Shown piece after piece: positions 26,655 through 36,117 of a stretch of 64,000 nucleotides of DNA; position 1 is the first letter of the stretch; the number at the start of each line of letters is the position of its first letter. The stretch comes from Spirochaetaceae bacterium (GTDB lineage: Bacteria > Spirochaetota > Spirochaetia > DSM-27196 > SKKC01), in NCBI GenBank assembly GCA_007694005.1, contig RECN01000059.1:18145-82144 (forward strand). The letters run 5' to 3'. The notes under the pieces are model-generated. The model was not told the DNA's origin. It ran no database searches and was given only the letters and a program-made list of their open reading frames with translations. The translations under genes and the position numbers were made by a program.

Positions 26655-27976
26655 GGTCGAGACACTCCCGCGAGTTCGCAGACCCTCGAAATCGTTTCCT
26701 CAAGCGGGGCTTTTTCTTCCACACCCTGTTGTAGAAACGTTCGGATTGCATCGATCTTCTCGATCGCGCTGTCGATTTCCGGTTGCGAACCGCGCGCATA
26801 CGCGCCGAGACTGATGATATCTTCGTTTTCGGTATACACGGCGAGGTGTCTGCGCAGTGCAGCGACCGCGCGACGGGTCGTTTCGTCGGTAATCCGGTTT
26901 TCGAGACGGGATATCGAAGCGAGCACATCAATCGCCGGATAATGAGCCCGCTGGGCGAGCCGCCGGGACAGAACAAGATGGCCGTCGAGAATACCCCGCA
27001 CCGTATCCGAAACCGGCTCGTCCATGTCGTCGCCTTCGACGAGTATGGTGTAAAAGCCGGTCATGGTTCCGACTTCGCTCGTTCCGCATCGTTCGAGCAG
27101 CTTCGGTAATCCACTGAATACGCTTGGAGTGTACCCTCTGTTCGCCGGAAACTCACCGCGAGCGAGCGAAATCTCTCTGATCGCCCTGGCGTAGCGGGTA
27201 ACCGAATCGAAAAGGAACATCACGTCGTTTCCCTGATCGCGGAAGTACTCGGCAATCGCTGTCGCGACACCGGCGGCCCGGTACCGGGCGAGCGGCGGCA
27301 TGTCGCTCGTGGCAACCACGACAACGCTGCGTTGCAGCCCCTCTGGTCCCAGATCGTTCTCGATGAACTCCCGAACCTCACGACCACGCTCGCCGATCAG
27401 GGCAATAACGTTGACCGCCGCGTTCGTGTTCCGCGCAATCATACCAAGGAGCGTACTCTTGCCGACTCCGCTCCCGCTGAATATACCCATGCGCTGACCG
27501 GTCCCCACCGGAACGAGCCCGTCGATAGCCCTGACTCCAGTTTCGATCGGCCGTGTAATCCTGCTTCGTGTGAGAACGTCAGGTGGCTCGCTGTTCACCG
27601 GATAGTAGTTTGATGAATGAATCTCCCCGAGCCCGTCTATGGGCCGACCGCGCCCGTTCAGAACCCGTCCGAGCAGGTGATCTCCGACAGCCACGCGAAG
27701 AACCGATCCGCCGCCGGTAACCGTGCACCCAACCTCTATGCCGTCAACATCCTCGTACGCCATAAGCTGAACACGATTGCCGTGTAGCCCGATTACTTCC
27801 GCAGGCACACTCCGTGTCCCGTCGTCGAGATTGATGCGGCAGAGCTCCCCCACGACCGCCTGCGGGCCTATGCTTTCAAGCAGCAGACCCTGCACCCGAT
27901 CTATGACGCCGGAGTATTTTACCGGGTCTATGTCGTCGACAAGGTCACAATATTTTCCGAACAGGACGCTTGACAT
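26651..27976 (-). CDS. fliI: FliI, flagellar export ATPase
   Basis: 441 aa, related to the F1 beta subunit. Walker A SGSGVGKST lies at about residues 167-175. VIALIGERGREVREF and FLFDSVTRYARA (Walker B) follow. The first 90 residues form the beta-barrel domain. It energises substrate loading with FliH and FliJ. Starts 6 nt after fliH. Confidence 0.97.
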   Translation of the reverse strand: MSSVLFGKYCDLVDDIDPVKYSGVIDRVQGLLLESIGPQAVVGELCRINLDDGTRSVPAEVIGLHGNRVQLMAYEDVDGIEVGCTVTGGGSVLRVAVGDHLLGRVLNGRGRPIDGLGEIHSSNYYPVNSEPPDVLTRSRITRPIETGVRAIDGLVPVGTGQRMGIFSGSGVGKSTLLGMIARNTNAAVNVIALIGERGREVREFIENDLGPEGLQRSVVVVATSDMPPLARYRAAGVATAIAEYFRDQGNDVMFLFDSVTRYARAIREISLARGEFPANRGYTPSVFSGLPKLLERCGTSEVGTMTGFYTILVEGDDMDEPVSDTVRGILDGHLVLSRRLAQRAHYPAIDVLASISRLENRITDETTRRAVAALRRHLAVYTENEDIISLGAYARGSQPEIDSAIEKIDAIRTFLQQGVEEKAPLEETISRVCELAGVSRP

Positions 27977-27982
27977 GGCTTC

Positions 27983-28948
27983 TTACTCCACCGGGTCAAA
28001 GACCGGATCCCGATCCGTATCGCGAATCTTCTTACGCCGTTCGGTAATCGGTACGAGTTCGAGTATGCGATCCTCGATTTCTCGAAGCTGGGATGCGATA
28101 CGTGCGTCGATCTGGCCGAAGTCAGTCTCGATGATGCAACCGCCGCGGTCGACCGTCGAGTCTTCGAGAACACTTATATTCTGAACCCGCTCAATGCGAT
28201 CAATGAAATCCTTCGCGTGACCCGAAACGAGGTTGAGATCGTCAATGTTTACCCGTATCGTCACGTCTGCACGGCTCTTCAGCTTGCGAAGCGCCTGGGC
28301 AACGTTGTTCACGACGATATTTTTCTGATTTTCACTAATGACTTTGACGACTTTCCGGGCGATCTCGAGAACAAGGTGTATGAGCTGAGACTCGCTTTCT
28401 TCGATGATTTCCTGTCGGCGCTCAATGGTACGATTGATGATCACATGCAGGCGTTCAATGAGGCGCTCCACTTCCGCCTGTCCCTGGGCGTAGCCTTCGT
28501 CACGCCCCCTGGCGAAACCTTCCTCGTACGCGTTCCGTTCCGTCTCGGATGACTCATCGCGCGCTTCGCGAAGAATACGCTCAGCCTCCTCCCGGGCATC
28601 GGCCCTGATTCGCTCGGCGTCTTCCTCGGCGGAGTTCTTCAGACTCTGTGCGTGCTCGCTTTTCGTGCGAACCTCTTCAAAGGCCAGATTCTCCGCTTCC
28701 TTGACGATGCGATCCGCGTCCTCTCTGGCGGCGCTGACGAGCTGCTCTTTTTCGGTCTCCCACTGCTGTCGAAAGAGCTCCGCCTCGCGTCGCAGGTCGT
28801 CGGCCGTTGGTCCGGCGTATTCTTCCAGTTCCAGCTCGGGCACGGCAAGCGCCGGGACGTCGCGCTCCGGCAGCTGAACGAAGACTTTGCTGTCGGCGAG
28901 TCGCACTTCATGTGCGCGAAATACATTCTTAGCCACCGTACCCTCCAC
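27983..28948 (-). CDS. fliH: FliH, negative regulator of the export ATPase
   Basis: 321 aa. The N-terminal 60 residues are variable. A long coiled coil at about 50-170 is rich in Glu, Arg and Ala (AEEDAERIRADAREEAERIL). The C-terminal domain (about 170-290) matches FliH (IHLVLEIARKVVKVISENQK, VRVNIDDLNLV). It tethers FliI to the C-ring. It is longer than enterobacterial FliH (about 235 aa) because of the coiled coil. Confidence 0.93.
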   Translation of the reverse strand: MEGTVAKNVFRAHEVRLADSKVFVQLPERDVPALAVPELELEEYAGPTADDLRREAELFRQQWETEKEQLVSAAREDADRIVKEAENLAFEEVRTKSEHAQSLKNSAEEDAERIRADAREEAERILREARDESSETERNAYEEGFARGRDEGYAQGQAEVERLIERLHVIINRTIERRQEIIEESESQLIHLVLEIARKVVKVISENQKNIVVNNVAQALRKLKSRADVTIRVNIDDLNLVSGHAKDFIDRIERVQNISVLEDSTVDRGGCIIETDFGQIDARIASQLREIEDRILELVPITERRKKIRDTDRDPVFDPVE

Positions 28949-28971
28949 GTAGCGTCGCAGGCCAGACCGGC

Positions 28972-30033
28972 TCAGACGACAAGCTCGTCCTCACCCGCAC
29001 GAGCCACGACAATTTCTCCCTGCTCCTCGAGTTTCCGGATTATGCTCACGATCTTCTGTTGTGACTCTTCGACGTCTTTCATTCGAATGGGCCCCATATA
29101 CTCCATATCTTCTTTCAGCAGCGTACTCGCCCGCTTTGACATGTTACGGAAGATCTTGTCCTGAACCTCGGTATCGACGCTCTTGAGCGCTTTCGCCAGC
29201 TCGCTTGTATCCACTTCGCGCATGACCTTCTGTATGGCGCGGTCGTCAAGCATGACGATGTCCTCAAAGACAAACATGCGCTTCTTGATCTCTTCGGCGA
29301 GTTCGGGATCTTCTTCTTCAAGGCTCTCGATAATGACCTTTTCCGTCGAACGGTCGACGAGGTTCAGGATCTCGACGATGCTCTCGACACCACCCGCGGC
29401 GGTATAGTCCTCACTCGAAAGCGTAGACAGCTTCTTCTCGAGCACACGTTCAACCTCACGAAGAACTTCGGGACTGGTTCTGTCCATAGTTGCGATACGT
29501 TTGGCGACGTCACTCTGCACGTCATGAGGAAGGCTGCCGAGAATCACGCTTGCCTTCTGAGGTTCGAGATATGCGAGGATAAGCGCAATTGTCTGCGGAT
29601 GCTCCTGCTGTATGAAGTTCAGAAGATGCGTCGGATCGGTGCGCCGGATAAAGTCAAAAGGTCTGACCTGTAGGCTTGAGGTGAGACGGTTGATTATGTC
29701 GACGGCCTTCTGACTGCCCAGGCTCTTTTCGAGAAGCTCGCGGGCGTAGTCTATACCCCCGGTCGTGATGAAGTCCTGGGCCATCATGAGTTCCTGGAAC
29801 TCCTGAAGCACCCGGTCACGATCCTCCGAATCCACGGTTTCGAGCCGCGCTATTTCGAAGGTCAGCGTCTCAATCTCGTCTTCCCGCAGATGCTTGAAAA
29901 TCTCGCTTGAGATTTCGCTGCCTATGGTTACGAGAAACACTGCAGCCTTCTGACGACCGGTCAGCTCCTTCCGGTGACCGCCGGCCTTCTTTGGTGCACC
30001 GCCTCCTGCGGCTGTGGCGCTTCCTTTGGCCAT
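28972..30033 (-). CDS. fliG: FliG, rotor and switch protein
   Basis: 353 aa. A 20-residue Gly/Ala/Lys-rich leader is followed by the FliF-binding N domain (GRQKAAVFLVTIGSEISSEI), the middle EHPQTIALILAYL motif, and the C-terminal torque helix (MFVFEDIVMLDDRAIQKVMREV) with its charged residues. It transmits torque from MotA. It starts 1 nt after the fliF stop. Several spirochaetes have a second FliG elsewhere; only one is in this window. Confidence 0.97.
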   Translation of the reverse strand: MAKGSATAAGGGAPKKAGGHRKELTGRQKAAVFLVTIGSEISSEIFKHLREDEIETLTFEIARLETVDSEDRDRVLQEFQELMMAQDFITTGGIDYARELLEKSLGSQKAVDIINRLTSSLQVRPFDFIRRTDPTHLLNFIQQEHPQTIALILAYLEPQKASVILGSLPHDVQSDVAKRIATMDRTSPEVLREVERVLEKKLSTLSSEDYTAAGGVESIVEILNLVDRSTEKVIIESLEEEDPELAEEIKKRMFVFEDIVMLDDRAIQKVMREVDTSELAKALKSVDTEVQDKIFRNMSKRASTLLKEDMEYMGPIRMKDVEESQQKIVSIIRKLEEQGEIVVARAGEDELVV

Positions 30034-30034
30034 A

Positions 30035-31741
30035 CTACTCCTCCATCAACCACGTGCGAATCAGCTGGGCGACATCTTCCGGATGTTCGCGTGCCATATT
30101 AATGGCGTTTTCGTGCATCTCCATGCGCGCCCGCTCTTCGACACTCATCTCAACTTCCGTGCCTTCTTCTTCCGCGCTTCTGAGGGCAGCCTCTCTCATT
30201 GCCTGATGCTGCCGTGCAAGCTCTTCCTCACGTCTGCGTCGCCGCCGCTCGAGCTCGCGCTGTATGATACGCACCACGATGAACAGGGCCAGCAGGGCTG
30301 CCAGACCCAGCAGACTGAACAGTATGATCTGCTGTACCTGCCGCTGTCTGCGGAACACATCGTCTTCCTCGCGGTGCTGGGCGGATCGATTGAACTGAAG
30401 ATGCTGCACCCTGACCTGGTCACCGCGTCCGGAACTGAACCCGACAGCTGCTTCGACGAGCTCTCTCGCGATTTCCAGATCCTCGGGTGAAATCGGCGTG
30501 TAGGTCCGTGAAATACTTCCATCGGGGTTCATGACAACGTTTCCATTGTCATCGTACTCCCATTCCCAGCGTCCATCGAGCGCAACACCGACCGATATTC
30601 GCTGCACGCTCGGTGCACCGGTCTCATTCGTCACCGTGCGGTTCAGCTCAAAGTTCCGGGTCAGCTCTTCCCGATTATAACTGCCGACAACTCCGGCACG
30701 GTCAAGATACTCAGGCGGTGTCTGCCCCTCCTGTCCCGGCGGGCCTTCAGGATTAAAGCCGGTACCCTCAAACCGTTCGAGAAAATCCCGCTCGCTTCGC
30801 GGAATATTGAGTACAAACTCGCTGTCATCAAAAGGTGTGCGCGGGTTGTTCTGTCGGGTGATGATCGGAAAGAATTCCTCCGACTCCCGGGTGAACTTCC
30901 CGAAATCCAGGTCAACGTTGATATTGGCGACCCGTACGCGGTCTGCACCGAAAATCCCCTCAAGCGCACTTCGAATGCTCGAAATGTAGCGCTCCTCGAG
31001 TTCACGTGTTACCTGAAGCTCACGGCGTCTGATCTCCAGGTCATCAAACTCCGCTAAAGACTCGAAGTTGTTCAGCACGACACCGGAACGATCATTGATC
31101 GTGATATGCCTCGATTGCAGGCCCTCAACGGCAAACATGATCAGCCGCTCGATACCTTCAATTTTCCTGCGATTTTCCCTGATGTCGCTACCGGGTCGGG
31201 GTTCGATTATGACGCTCGCGGTGACTGGCTGCTGATCCTCGGAGAACAGACGATCACCGGGAATCACAAGCGAAACACTGGCGGCGTCCACCTCTTCGAG
31301 CGCGACGATGTGCTGTTCAAGGGCGCGGGTGATAGACCGTTGCAGATTAACGTTCCGCTCGAAGTCTGTCTGTGTCCAGCGCTCTATGTCAAAGAGTTCC
31401 CAGGGGTCGGTACGCGGAGGCACCAGCTGTTCACGGGTCAGTATAGCCCGCATTCTTCGCGCGGCAGACTCATTCTCTACGAAGATGCGACCGTCGTTGC
31501 CTATAGTATAGGCGACGTTCTCTTCGTCGAGTCGGAATGATATCCGGTCGAGAAAATCAGGGTCGGTTACCGGACGTGTCAGCAGGGGCACCCTGCTCGG
31601 TGAGGCACTCACCGAGAGAAGCGCTATGGTTCCCCCGATGGCAGCTACTGCTATGCCTGCGAATACGATTTTCTGGACGGTTGTCCATCCGGACCACAGC
31701 TTTGATAGCTGCTCCCGCCGCTGCTTAATCCAGTCACTCAT
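30035..31741 (-). CDS. fliF: FliF, MS-ring protein
   Basis: 568 aa with two membrane helices (about 20-42 and about 448-470). The periplasmic part has the ring-building motifs (AVEGLQSRHITINDRSG). A cytoplasmic tail ends in EHPEDVAQLIRTWLMEE, the FliG-binding end. I chose ATG 31741, with GGAGG 4 nt upstream; an in-frame ATG at 31753 lacks a site. The 119-nt gap upstream (to fliE) contains only a short hairpin and no clear promoter. Confidence 0.96.
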   Translation of the reverse strand: MSDWIKQRREQLSKLWSGWTTVQKIVFAGIAVAAIGGTIALLSVSASPSRVPLLTRPVTDPDFLDRISFRLDEENVAYTIGNDGRIFVENESAARRMRAILTREQLVPPRTDPWELFDIERWTQTDFERNVNLQRSITRALEQHIVALEEVDAASVSLVIPGDRLFSEDQQPVTASVIIEPRPGSDIRENRRKIEGIERLIMFAVEGLQSRHITINDRSGVVLNNFESLAEFDDLEIRRRELQVTRELEERYISSIRSALEGIFGADRVRVANINVDLDFGKFTRESEEFFPIITRQNNPRTPFDDSEFVLNIPRSERDFLERFEGTGFNPEGPPGQEGQTPPEYLDRAGVVGSYNREELTRNFELNRTVTNETGAPSVQRISVGVALDGRWEWEYDDNGNVVMNPDGSISRTYTPISPEDLEIARELVEAAVGFSSGRGDQVRVQHLQFNRSAQHREEDDVFRRQRQVQQIILFSLLGLAALLALFIVVRIIQRELERRRRRREEELARQHQAMREAALRSAEEEGTEVEMSVEERARMEMHENAINMAREHPEDVAQLIRTWLMEE

Positions 31742-31860
31742 GTCCCCTCCCATGGGTGCATGTATGCGGAGCGTTGTGATCTGACGATGCGAACGGACAT
31801 CATCAGAACTACAACCCAGTCATTATGTACCTACCACCTGTCTGTGGCAACACCTTGTCA

Positions 31861-32214
31861 TCACCTCAGGTTGGTGATCTCCCTGTACGCCTGAACGACG
31901 CGATCAATCACGTTGCGAGTCAGGCTCAGAGCCAGACTTGCCTGATTGGCCGCGATCGTCACGTCATGCGGATGCACGCTATCAGGATCGATTACCGCCT
32001 GAATACTCAGATCCGTGTGAGCCTGCTCGAGTCGACTGACTTCACCAAGACTGTCAAACAGCATCCTGCTGAACGCTTCATCTCCGTCAGTTTGCTGTAT
32101 AGCATCACCGGGTCCCGCGAAATGCCCTGCGCGCGTCCGCGCGAGCGGCACATCGTGTCCCCTGACCTGATCGGGACTGAAACCGTGTGTCATCATTGAT
32201 CCTATGTTGTTCAT
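31861..32214 (-). CDS. fliE: FliE, hook-basal body adaptor
   Basis: About 117 aa. The C-terminal half is FliE-like (DPDSVHPHDVTIAANQASLALSLTRNVIDRVVQAYREI, split over residues 75-112). It joins the MS ring to the rod. ATG 32214 is chosen because GGAGG lies 8 nt upstream; ATG 32220 is only 2 nt from it. Confidence 0.94.
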   Translation of the reverse strand: MNNIGSMMTHGFSPDQVRGHDVPLARTRAGHFAGPGDAIQQTDGDEAFSRMLFDSLGEVSRLEQAHTDLSIQAVIDPDSVHPHDVTIAANQASLALSLTRNVIDRVVQAYREITNLR

Positions 32215-32267
32215 CTGCATCCCCTCCCACAGAGATCAGTCACACCCGGAAGCCCGGGTGGAATCCA

Positions 32268-32729
32268 CTAACCACGACCGATCTGCAACGCTCCCTGGAA
32301 CATTGATCTCGCACCATCGATGACGCGGGTATTGGCCTCGTAGTTTCGTGACGCCGATATGAGATCGACCATTTCATCGACGATATTCACGTTTGGCATC
32401 TCAACGTAACCCGCGCGCGGTCCGTCGAGTATAGCGTCGGGGTGATTCGGATCGTAGACGAGTCTCGGATCTGCATCCATGTCTTTCTGTATGTTCACAA
32501 CCCGGACACCCTGCCCGACGCCGTTATCGAGTCGCTCCGGCAGAAACTGGCTTCTCCAGTAGGGCTGGTCGACACGAGGCCTGAATACGATGCGGCTTCG
32601 ACGGAATGGCCCACCCTCGGTCGTCCTGGTCGTGTTTGCATTGGCGATGTTATCGGCAATGACATCCTGACGAAGGCGCTGCGCCGTGAGGCCTGTAGCT
32701 GCGATGTTAATGGTCGAAAAAAGTCCCAT
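32268..32729 (-). CDS. flgC: FlgC, proximal rod protein
   Basis: 153 aa. The N-terminal rod motif GLFSTINIAATGLTAQRLRQ and NNIANANT-like sequence (DNIANANTTRT) are present. Also visible are VEMPNVNIVDEMVDLISASRNYEAN and the C-terminal helix. It forms the proximal rod with FlgB and FlgF. It lies 11 nt after flgB. Confidence 0.96.
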   Translation of the reverse strand: MGLFSTINIAATGLTAQRLRQDVIADNIANANTTRTTEGGPFRRSRIVFRPRVDQPYWRSQFLPERLDNGVGQGVRVVNIQKDMDADPRLVYDPNHPDAILDGPRAGYVEMPNVNIVDEMVDLISASRNYEANTRVIDGARSMFQGALQIGRG

Positions 32730-32740
32730 ATACGTTTCCC

Positions 32741-33160
32741 TTACCCGAGCACGATGTTCAGCCGGTTAAAATGCTCACCGACGTTCTGTGCCATAAGCTG
32801 ATAACTGAGCATATTGTTCAGCATATTCATTGACTCAACTTCGATATCGACGTTGTTCCCGTTGTTCCGGGCCATTGTTTCCCAGTCGAGAATCCTGCGC
32901 GGCCTCACGCTGCGATAGTCGGTCGGACGCTCGAAGGCGATATGCCGTTCATTTGTCAGCGACTCGTTGAAACTCCGGGGACGATTCTCGCTTTCGATCG
33001 CACGTCGGAGGCCGCTTTCAAAGTTAACGAAGCTCCGCTTGAAGCCGGGAGTATCTGCATTCGCGATGTTGTTTGCGATGACATTCTGCCTGAGCATGCT
33101 GACATCCATGGTGCGCTGGAGAACATCCAGGTTTCTGCCCCACGAGTTATTCGTAAACAC
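32741..33160 (-). CDS. flgB: FlgB, proximal rod protein, first gene of the flagellar operon
   Basis: 139 aa. The rod motif is VIANNIANADTPGFKRSFVNF and the C-terminal segment is NMLSYQLMAQNVGEHFNRLN. The start is GTG 33160 with GGAGG 10 nt upstream; the nearby ATG in the same region is out of frame. It follows a 73-nt gap after hslU that holds a strong stem-loop and a sigma-28-like sequence. Confidence 0.95.
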   Translation of the reverse strand: MFTNNSWGRNLDVLQRTMDVSMLRQNVIANNIANADTPGFKRSFVNFESGLRRAIESENRPRSFNESLTNERHIAFERPTDYRSVRPRRILDWETMARNNGNNVDIEVESMNMLNNMLSYQLMAQNVGEHFNRLNIVLG

Positions 33161-33183
33161 GGCTATCCATTCCTCCCGATCTT

Positions 33184-33229
33184 TGTGCAGGTTCCTTCCA
33201 TATATTTCGGCACCTGCACAGCATTTTTA
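33184..33229 (-). promoter_or_regulatory. Stem-loop and candidate sigma-28 promoter before flgB
   Basis: Two overlapping signals lie in the hslU-flgB gap. First, 12-nt inverted arms with one mismatch (TGTGCAGGTGCC and GGAACCTGCACA on the minus strand, 33184-33220) enclose a 13-nt loop; no U-tract follows, so a classical terminator is unlikely. Second, on the minus strand TAAA (33226-33229) is followed after 14 nt by GCCGAAAT (33204-33211), close to the sigma-28 pattern TAAA-N15-GCCGATAA but one nt short. It could start flagellar transcription or attenuate read-through from hslVU. Confidence 0.4.
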
Positions 33230-33233
33230 AGCT

Positions 33234-34616
33234 CTACAGGATAAACCTGCTGAGATCCTGATCCTGAACCACCGACGAAAGCCGTTCCTGCACGTATTTC
33301 GCGGAAATCGGTATTGTCTGCCCTTTCAGGTCAGGAGCGTCAAAACTCACCTCCTCAAGCAGAAGCTCAAGGATGGTATGCAGGCGTCGCGCACCGATGT
33401 TCTCGGTCTTGCTGTTAACGGTGGCGGCAATCGTCGATAGTTCCTGTATCGCATCATCCTGAAACTCCAGCGTGACTCCCTCGGTCTTCAGAAGCTCGGT
33501 ATACTGTCGAATCAGGGCGTTCTTCGGTTGTGTAAGAATACGCACGAAGTCGGCGGCATCGAGAGCCTCAAGCTCGACTCTGAGCGGAAACCGCCCCTGG
33601 AGTTCGGGTATCAGGTCGCTGGGCTTGGACATGTGAAAGGCACCGGCTGCGATGAACAGAATGTGGCTGGTATCGACCATACCGTGCTTGGTGTTCACCT
33701 GACTGCCCTCAACGATGGGAAGTATATCCCGCTGCACCCCTTCGCGGCTTACATCGATTCCGCTCTTGGAGGAGCTACCGGCAATCTTGTCGATTTCGTC
33801 GAGGAACACGATACCCATCTGCTCGACACGATCCCGCGCGAGCTCGCTGACCTGCTCCTGATCGACGAGTTTCTCCATTTCTTCCTGCATGATCACGTCC
33901 CGAGCGTGTTTAATACTCATGCGCTTCTTTTTCTTCTTACCGCCGAAGAGATTGCCAAGGTTGCCTAGATTGAGATCCATTTCCTCAAAACTACTACCCT
34001 GGAAGATCTCGATGGCCGGCATATTGCTCTTCGTTACCGATATTTCCACGTCTTTCTCGTCAAGGTCGCCGCGCCTGAGCCGATCACGAAACTTCTCCCG
34101 GGTTGCGCTCTGTGCCTCGACGGCACCGGAATCCGGCTGCTCGGGCTTGAACCCGACTCCCTCGACCGCCTGAGACCCCGATGGTTTCTTTACCCCCGGC
34201 AGAAGCAGATCGAGAAGCTGCTCTTCGGTGCGTTTCTCCGCTTCCTCGCGGACATCCTCCTGCAGCTCGGACTTCACGATGTTCACCGCGACGCTCATGA
34301 GGTCCCGGATCATGCTCTCTACGTCACGGCCGACGTAGCCGACCTCGGTGTATTTGGTCGCTTCAACCTTGATAAAGGGAGCGCCCGTGAGCTTCGAAAG
34401 CCGTCTTGCAATTTCCGTCTTGCCTACGCCGGTCGGTCCGATCATGATGATATTCTTCGGCGCAACCTCATCGCGAAGTTCTTCCGGCAGTTTCCGGCGA
34501 CGCATGCGATTCCTCAAGGCGATCGCAACGGCTTTTTTGGCTTTTTCCTGACCGATGATGAACTTATCGAGTTCAGCAACGATCTCTCGTGGCGTCAGAT
34601 CCTGGTACTCTCTCAT
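33234..34616 (-). CDS. hslU: HslU (ClpY), ATPase of the HslUV protease
   Basis: 460 aa AAA+ unfoldase. Walker A is [12 protein letters not shown], Walker B is [11 protein letters not shown], and GYVGRDVES is the pore loop. The intermediate (I) domain spans about 110-230 and includes the basic GGKKKKKR stretch. The C-terminus, SRFIL, fits HslV docking. The start ATG 34616 lies 3 nt after the hslV stop; a longer open frame upstream overlaps hslV and is not real. Confidence 0.97.
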   Translation of the reverse strand: MREYQDLTPREIVAELDKFIIGQEKAKKAVAIALRNRMRRRKLPEELRDEVAPKNIIMIGPTGVGKTEIARRLSKLTGAPFIKVEATKYTEVGYVGRDVESMIRDLMSVAVNIVKSELQEDVREEAEKRTEEQLLDLLLPGVKKPSGSQAVEGVGFKPEQPDSGAVEAQSATREKFRDRLRRGDLDEKDVEISVTKSNMPAIEIFQGSSFEEMDLNLGNLGNLFGGKKKKKRMSIKHARDVIMQEEMEKLVDQEQVSELARDRVEQMGIVFLDEIDKIAGSSSKSGIDVSREGVQRDILPIVEGSQVNTKHGMVDTSHILFIAAGAFHMSKPSDLIPELQGRFPLRVELEALDAADFVRILTQPKNALIRQYTELLKTEGVTLEFQDDAIQELSTIAATVNSKTENIGARRLHTILELLLEEVSFDAPDLKGQTIPISAKYVQERLSSVVQDQDLSRFIL

Positions 34617-34618
34617 GT

Positions 34619-35155
34619 CTAGTTCAACTCCTCGACGATCACGTTCGTGTTGGTATAGATGCAAATGGAACCGGCAATGCGCAGGCTTCGCTCGGCAATT
34701 TCCCCGGCCGTCAGGTCGCTGCCGTCCAGATACGCCCGGGCGGCGGCCTGAGCGTAGCTTCCGCCACTGCCTATAGCGAGAACCCCCTCTTCGGGCTCGA
34801 TGACATCTCCGTTTCCCGAAATAAGAAACATGCGCTCCCTGTTTGCAACGAGCAGAAGGGCTTCGAGTCTTCGAAGCATGCGATCGGTCCGCCATTCTTT
34901 GGCCAGCTCGACGGCAGCCCTCATGAGATCGCCGGAATACTCCTTGACCTTCGCCTCAAAACGTTCAAAAAGCGTGAAAGCGTCCGCAGTACCGCCGGCG
35001 AAGCCGACAAGGATGCTGTTATCGTAGACGGTACGGACCTTTCGCGCGTTTCCCTTCATAACCGTCTCACCAAGGGTGACCTGACCATCGGCGGCCATCG
35101 CCGTTTTCCCGTCTTTCTGTACCGCCACGACAGTGGTACTACGTATTCGTTTCAT
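34619..35155 (-). CDS. hslV: HslV (ClpQ), peptidase of the HslUV protease
   Basis: 178 aa. The proteasome-like core starts [11 protein letters not shown]. The catalytic Thr is residue 7, after a six-residue leader that must be removed (E. coli HslV removes only Met). [13 protein letters not shown] is the typical later motif. ATG start overlaps the xerC stop by 4 nt, with AGGAG 8 nt upstream. It works with HslU in degrading unfolded proteins. Confidence 0.95.
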   Translation of the reverse strand: MKRIRSTTVVAVQKDGKTAMAADGQVTLGETVMKGNARKVRTVYDNSILVGFAGGTADAFTLFERFEAKVKEYSGDLMRAAVELAKEWRTDRMLRRLEALLLVANRERMFLISGNGDVIEPEEGVLAIGSGGSYAQAAARAYLDGSDLTAGEIAERSLRIAGSICIYTNTNVIVEELN

Positions 35156-36117
35156 TTTTCTTTCTCCTGTGGTTCCGGACGACGTGCCGAACGGGCGTGC
35201 GGATGAGCCTGTGAGTATATCCGCTTCAGCCCCGCGATGCCCACATGCGTATACACCTGTGTAGTGGAAGGCCTGCTGTGACCGAGCAGTTCCTGCACCA
35301 CGCGGATGTCAGCACCTTCGTCGAGAACGTGTGTTGCGAAACTGTGGCGGAATGTATGCGGGGTGACCCGCTTCGAAATACCTGCTTCATTGCACCGTTT
35401 CTCTACGATTCCAAACACGCCTCGCGAACTTAATGTACCGCCGCGGAGATTCACAAACAATGGGGTCGCCCCCTGTTTTCCCAGGCGACTGAGCAAAGCC
35501 TCGCGATAGGGCAGATACGCGGCAAGCGCTTCCCGTGCAGGAGCGCCGAGGAACACCACACGATCCTTCCCGCCCTTTCCGTGCACGACTACGCGGCCGC
35601 GCCTCATGTCGACCTCCCGAAGCACAATCCCGCAAAGTTCGCCTACCCGACACCCGGTCGAGTAGAGCATCTCAAGTATGGCCTTGTCGCGCCGTGCCCG
35701 CAACCCGTTACCTTTTACGCACAGAACCTGCTCGATTTCTTTCTGATCAAGAACCTCAGGAAGACTCTTCCGCTGCTTCGGCCGCCGCAGCGATTCGGTG
35801 GGCATGTTTTCACGCAAACCCATTCTCTGCTCGAAACGGAACAGTCCGCTCAGGGCGGACAGGGCACGGGAAATGCTTCGCGCAGACTTGCCTGCGCGCG
35901 ATTCTGCCGCAACAAACGCACGCAGCATCTCGCGATCTTCAGGGACGTCTTCGAGCGCAGAAGCCGTCCTCCACGAAGTAAACGCCCGAAGATCCGCCTC
36001 GTAGGACCGCAGCGTCTGGGGACTCATGCTGCGCACGGCGCGAAGGTATTCCAGAAAGCGGACGCTTGAGTCGGAAAGGGCTGGTGCGACGTTCAGATCG
36101 CGCTTCTCAGTTGCCAT
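35152..36117 (-). CDS. xerC: Tyrosine recombinase XerC
   Basis: 321 aa site-specific recombinase that, with XerD, resolves chromosome dimers at dif. The N-terminal SAM-like domain spans about 15-105. The catalytic set is complete: R157, K181, H254, R257, H280 and nucleophile Y289. The C-terminal motif [18 protein letters not shown] is XerC-like. The order xerC-hslV-hslU-flgB matches codV-clpQ-clpY ahead of flgB in Bacillus. It overlaps dprA by 11 nt. Confidence 0.92.
   Translation of the reverse strand: MATEKRDLNVAPALSDSSVRFLEYLRAVRSMSPQTLRSYEADLRAFTSWRTASALEDVPEDREMLRAFVAAESRAGKSARSISRALSALSGLFRFEQRMGLRENMPTESLRRPKQRKSLPEVLDQKEIEQVLCVKGNGLRARRDKAILEMLYSTGCRVGELCGIVLREVDMRRGRVVVHGKGGKDRVVFLGAPAREALAAYLPYREALLSRLGKQGATPLFVNLRGGTLSSRGVFGIVEKRCNEAGISKRVTPHTFRHSFATHVLDEGADIRVVQELLGHSRPSTTQVYTHVGIAGLKRIYSQAHPHARSARRPEPQEKEK

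Noticed and set aside
31832..31849. Short hairpin (TACCAC/GTGGCA on the plus strand) between fliE and fliF as a terminator
   Set aside because: Six pairs including a wobble and no U-tract; fliF must be expressed with the rest of the operon.
34617..34895. N-terminal 93-residue extension of HslU
   Set aside because: It lies inside hslV in another frame, is Arg-rich and unlike HslU; family homology begins at the ATG at 34616.
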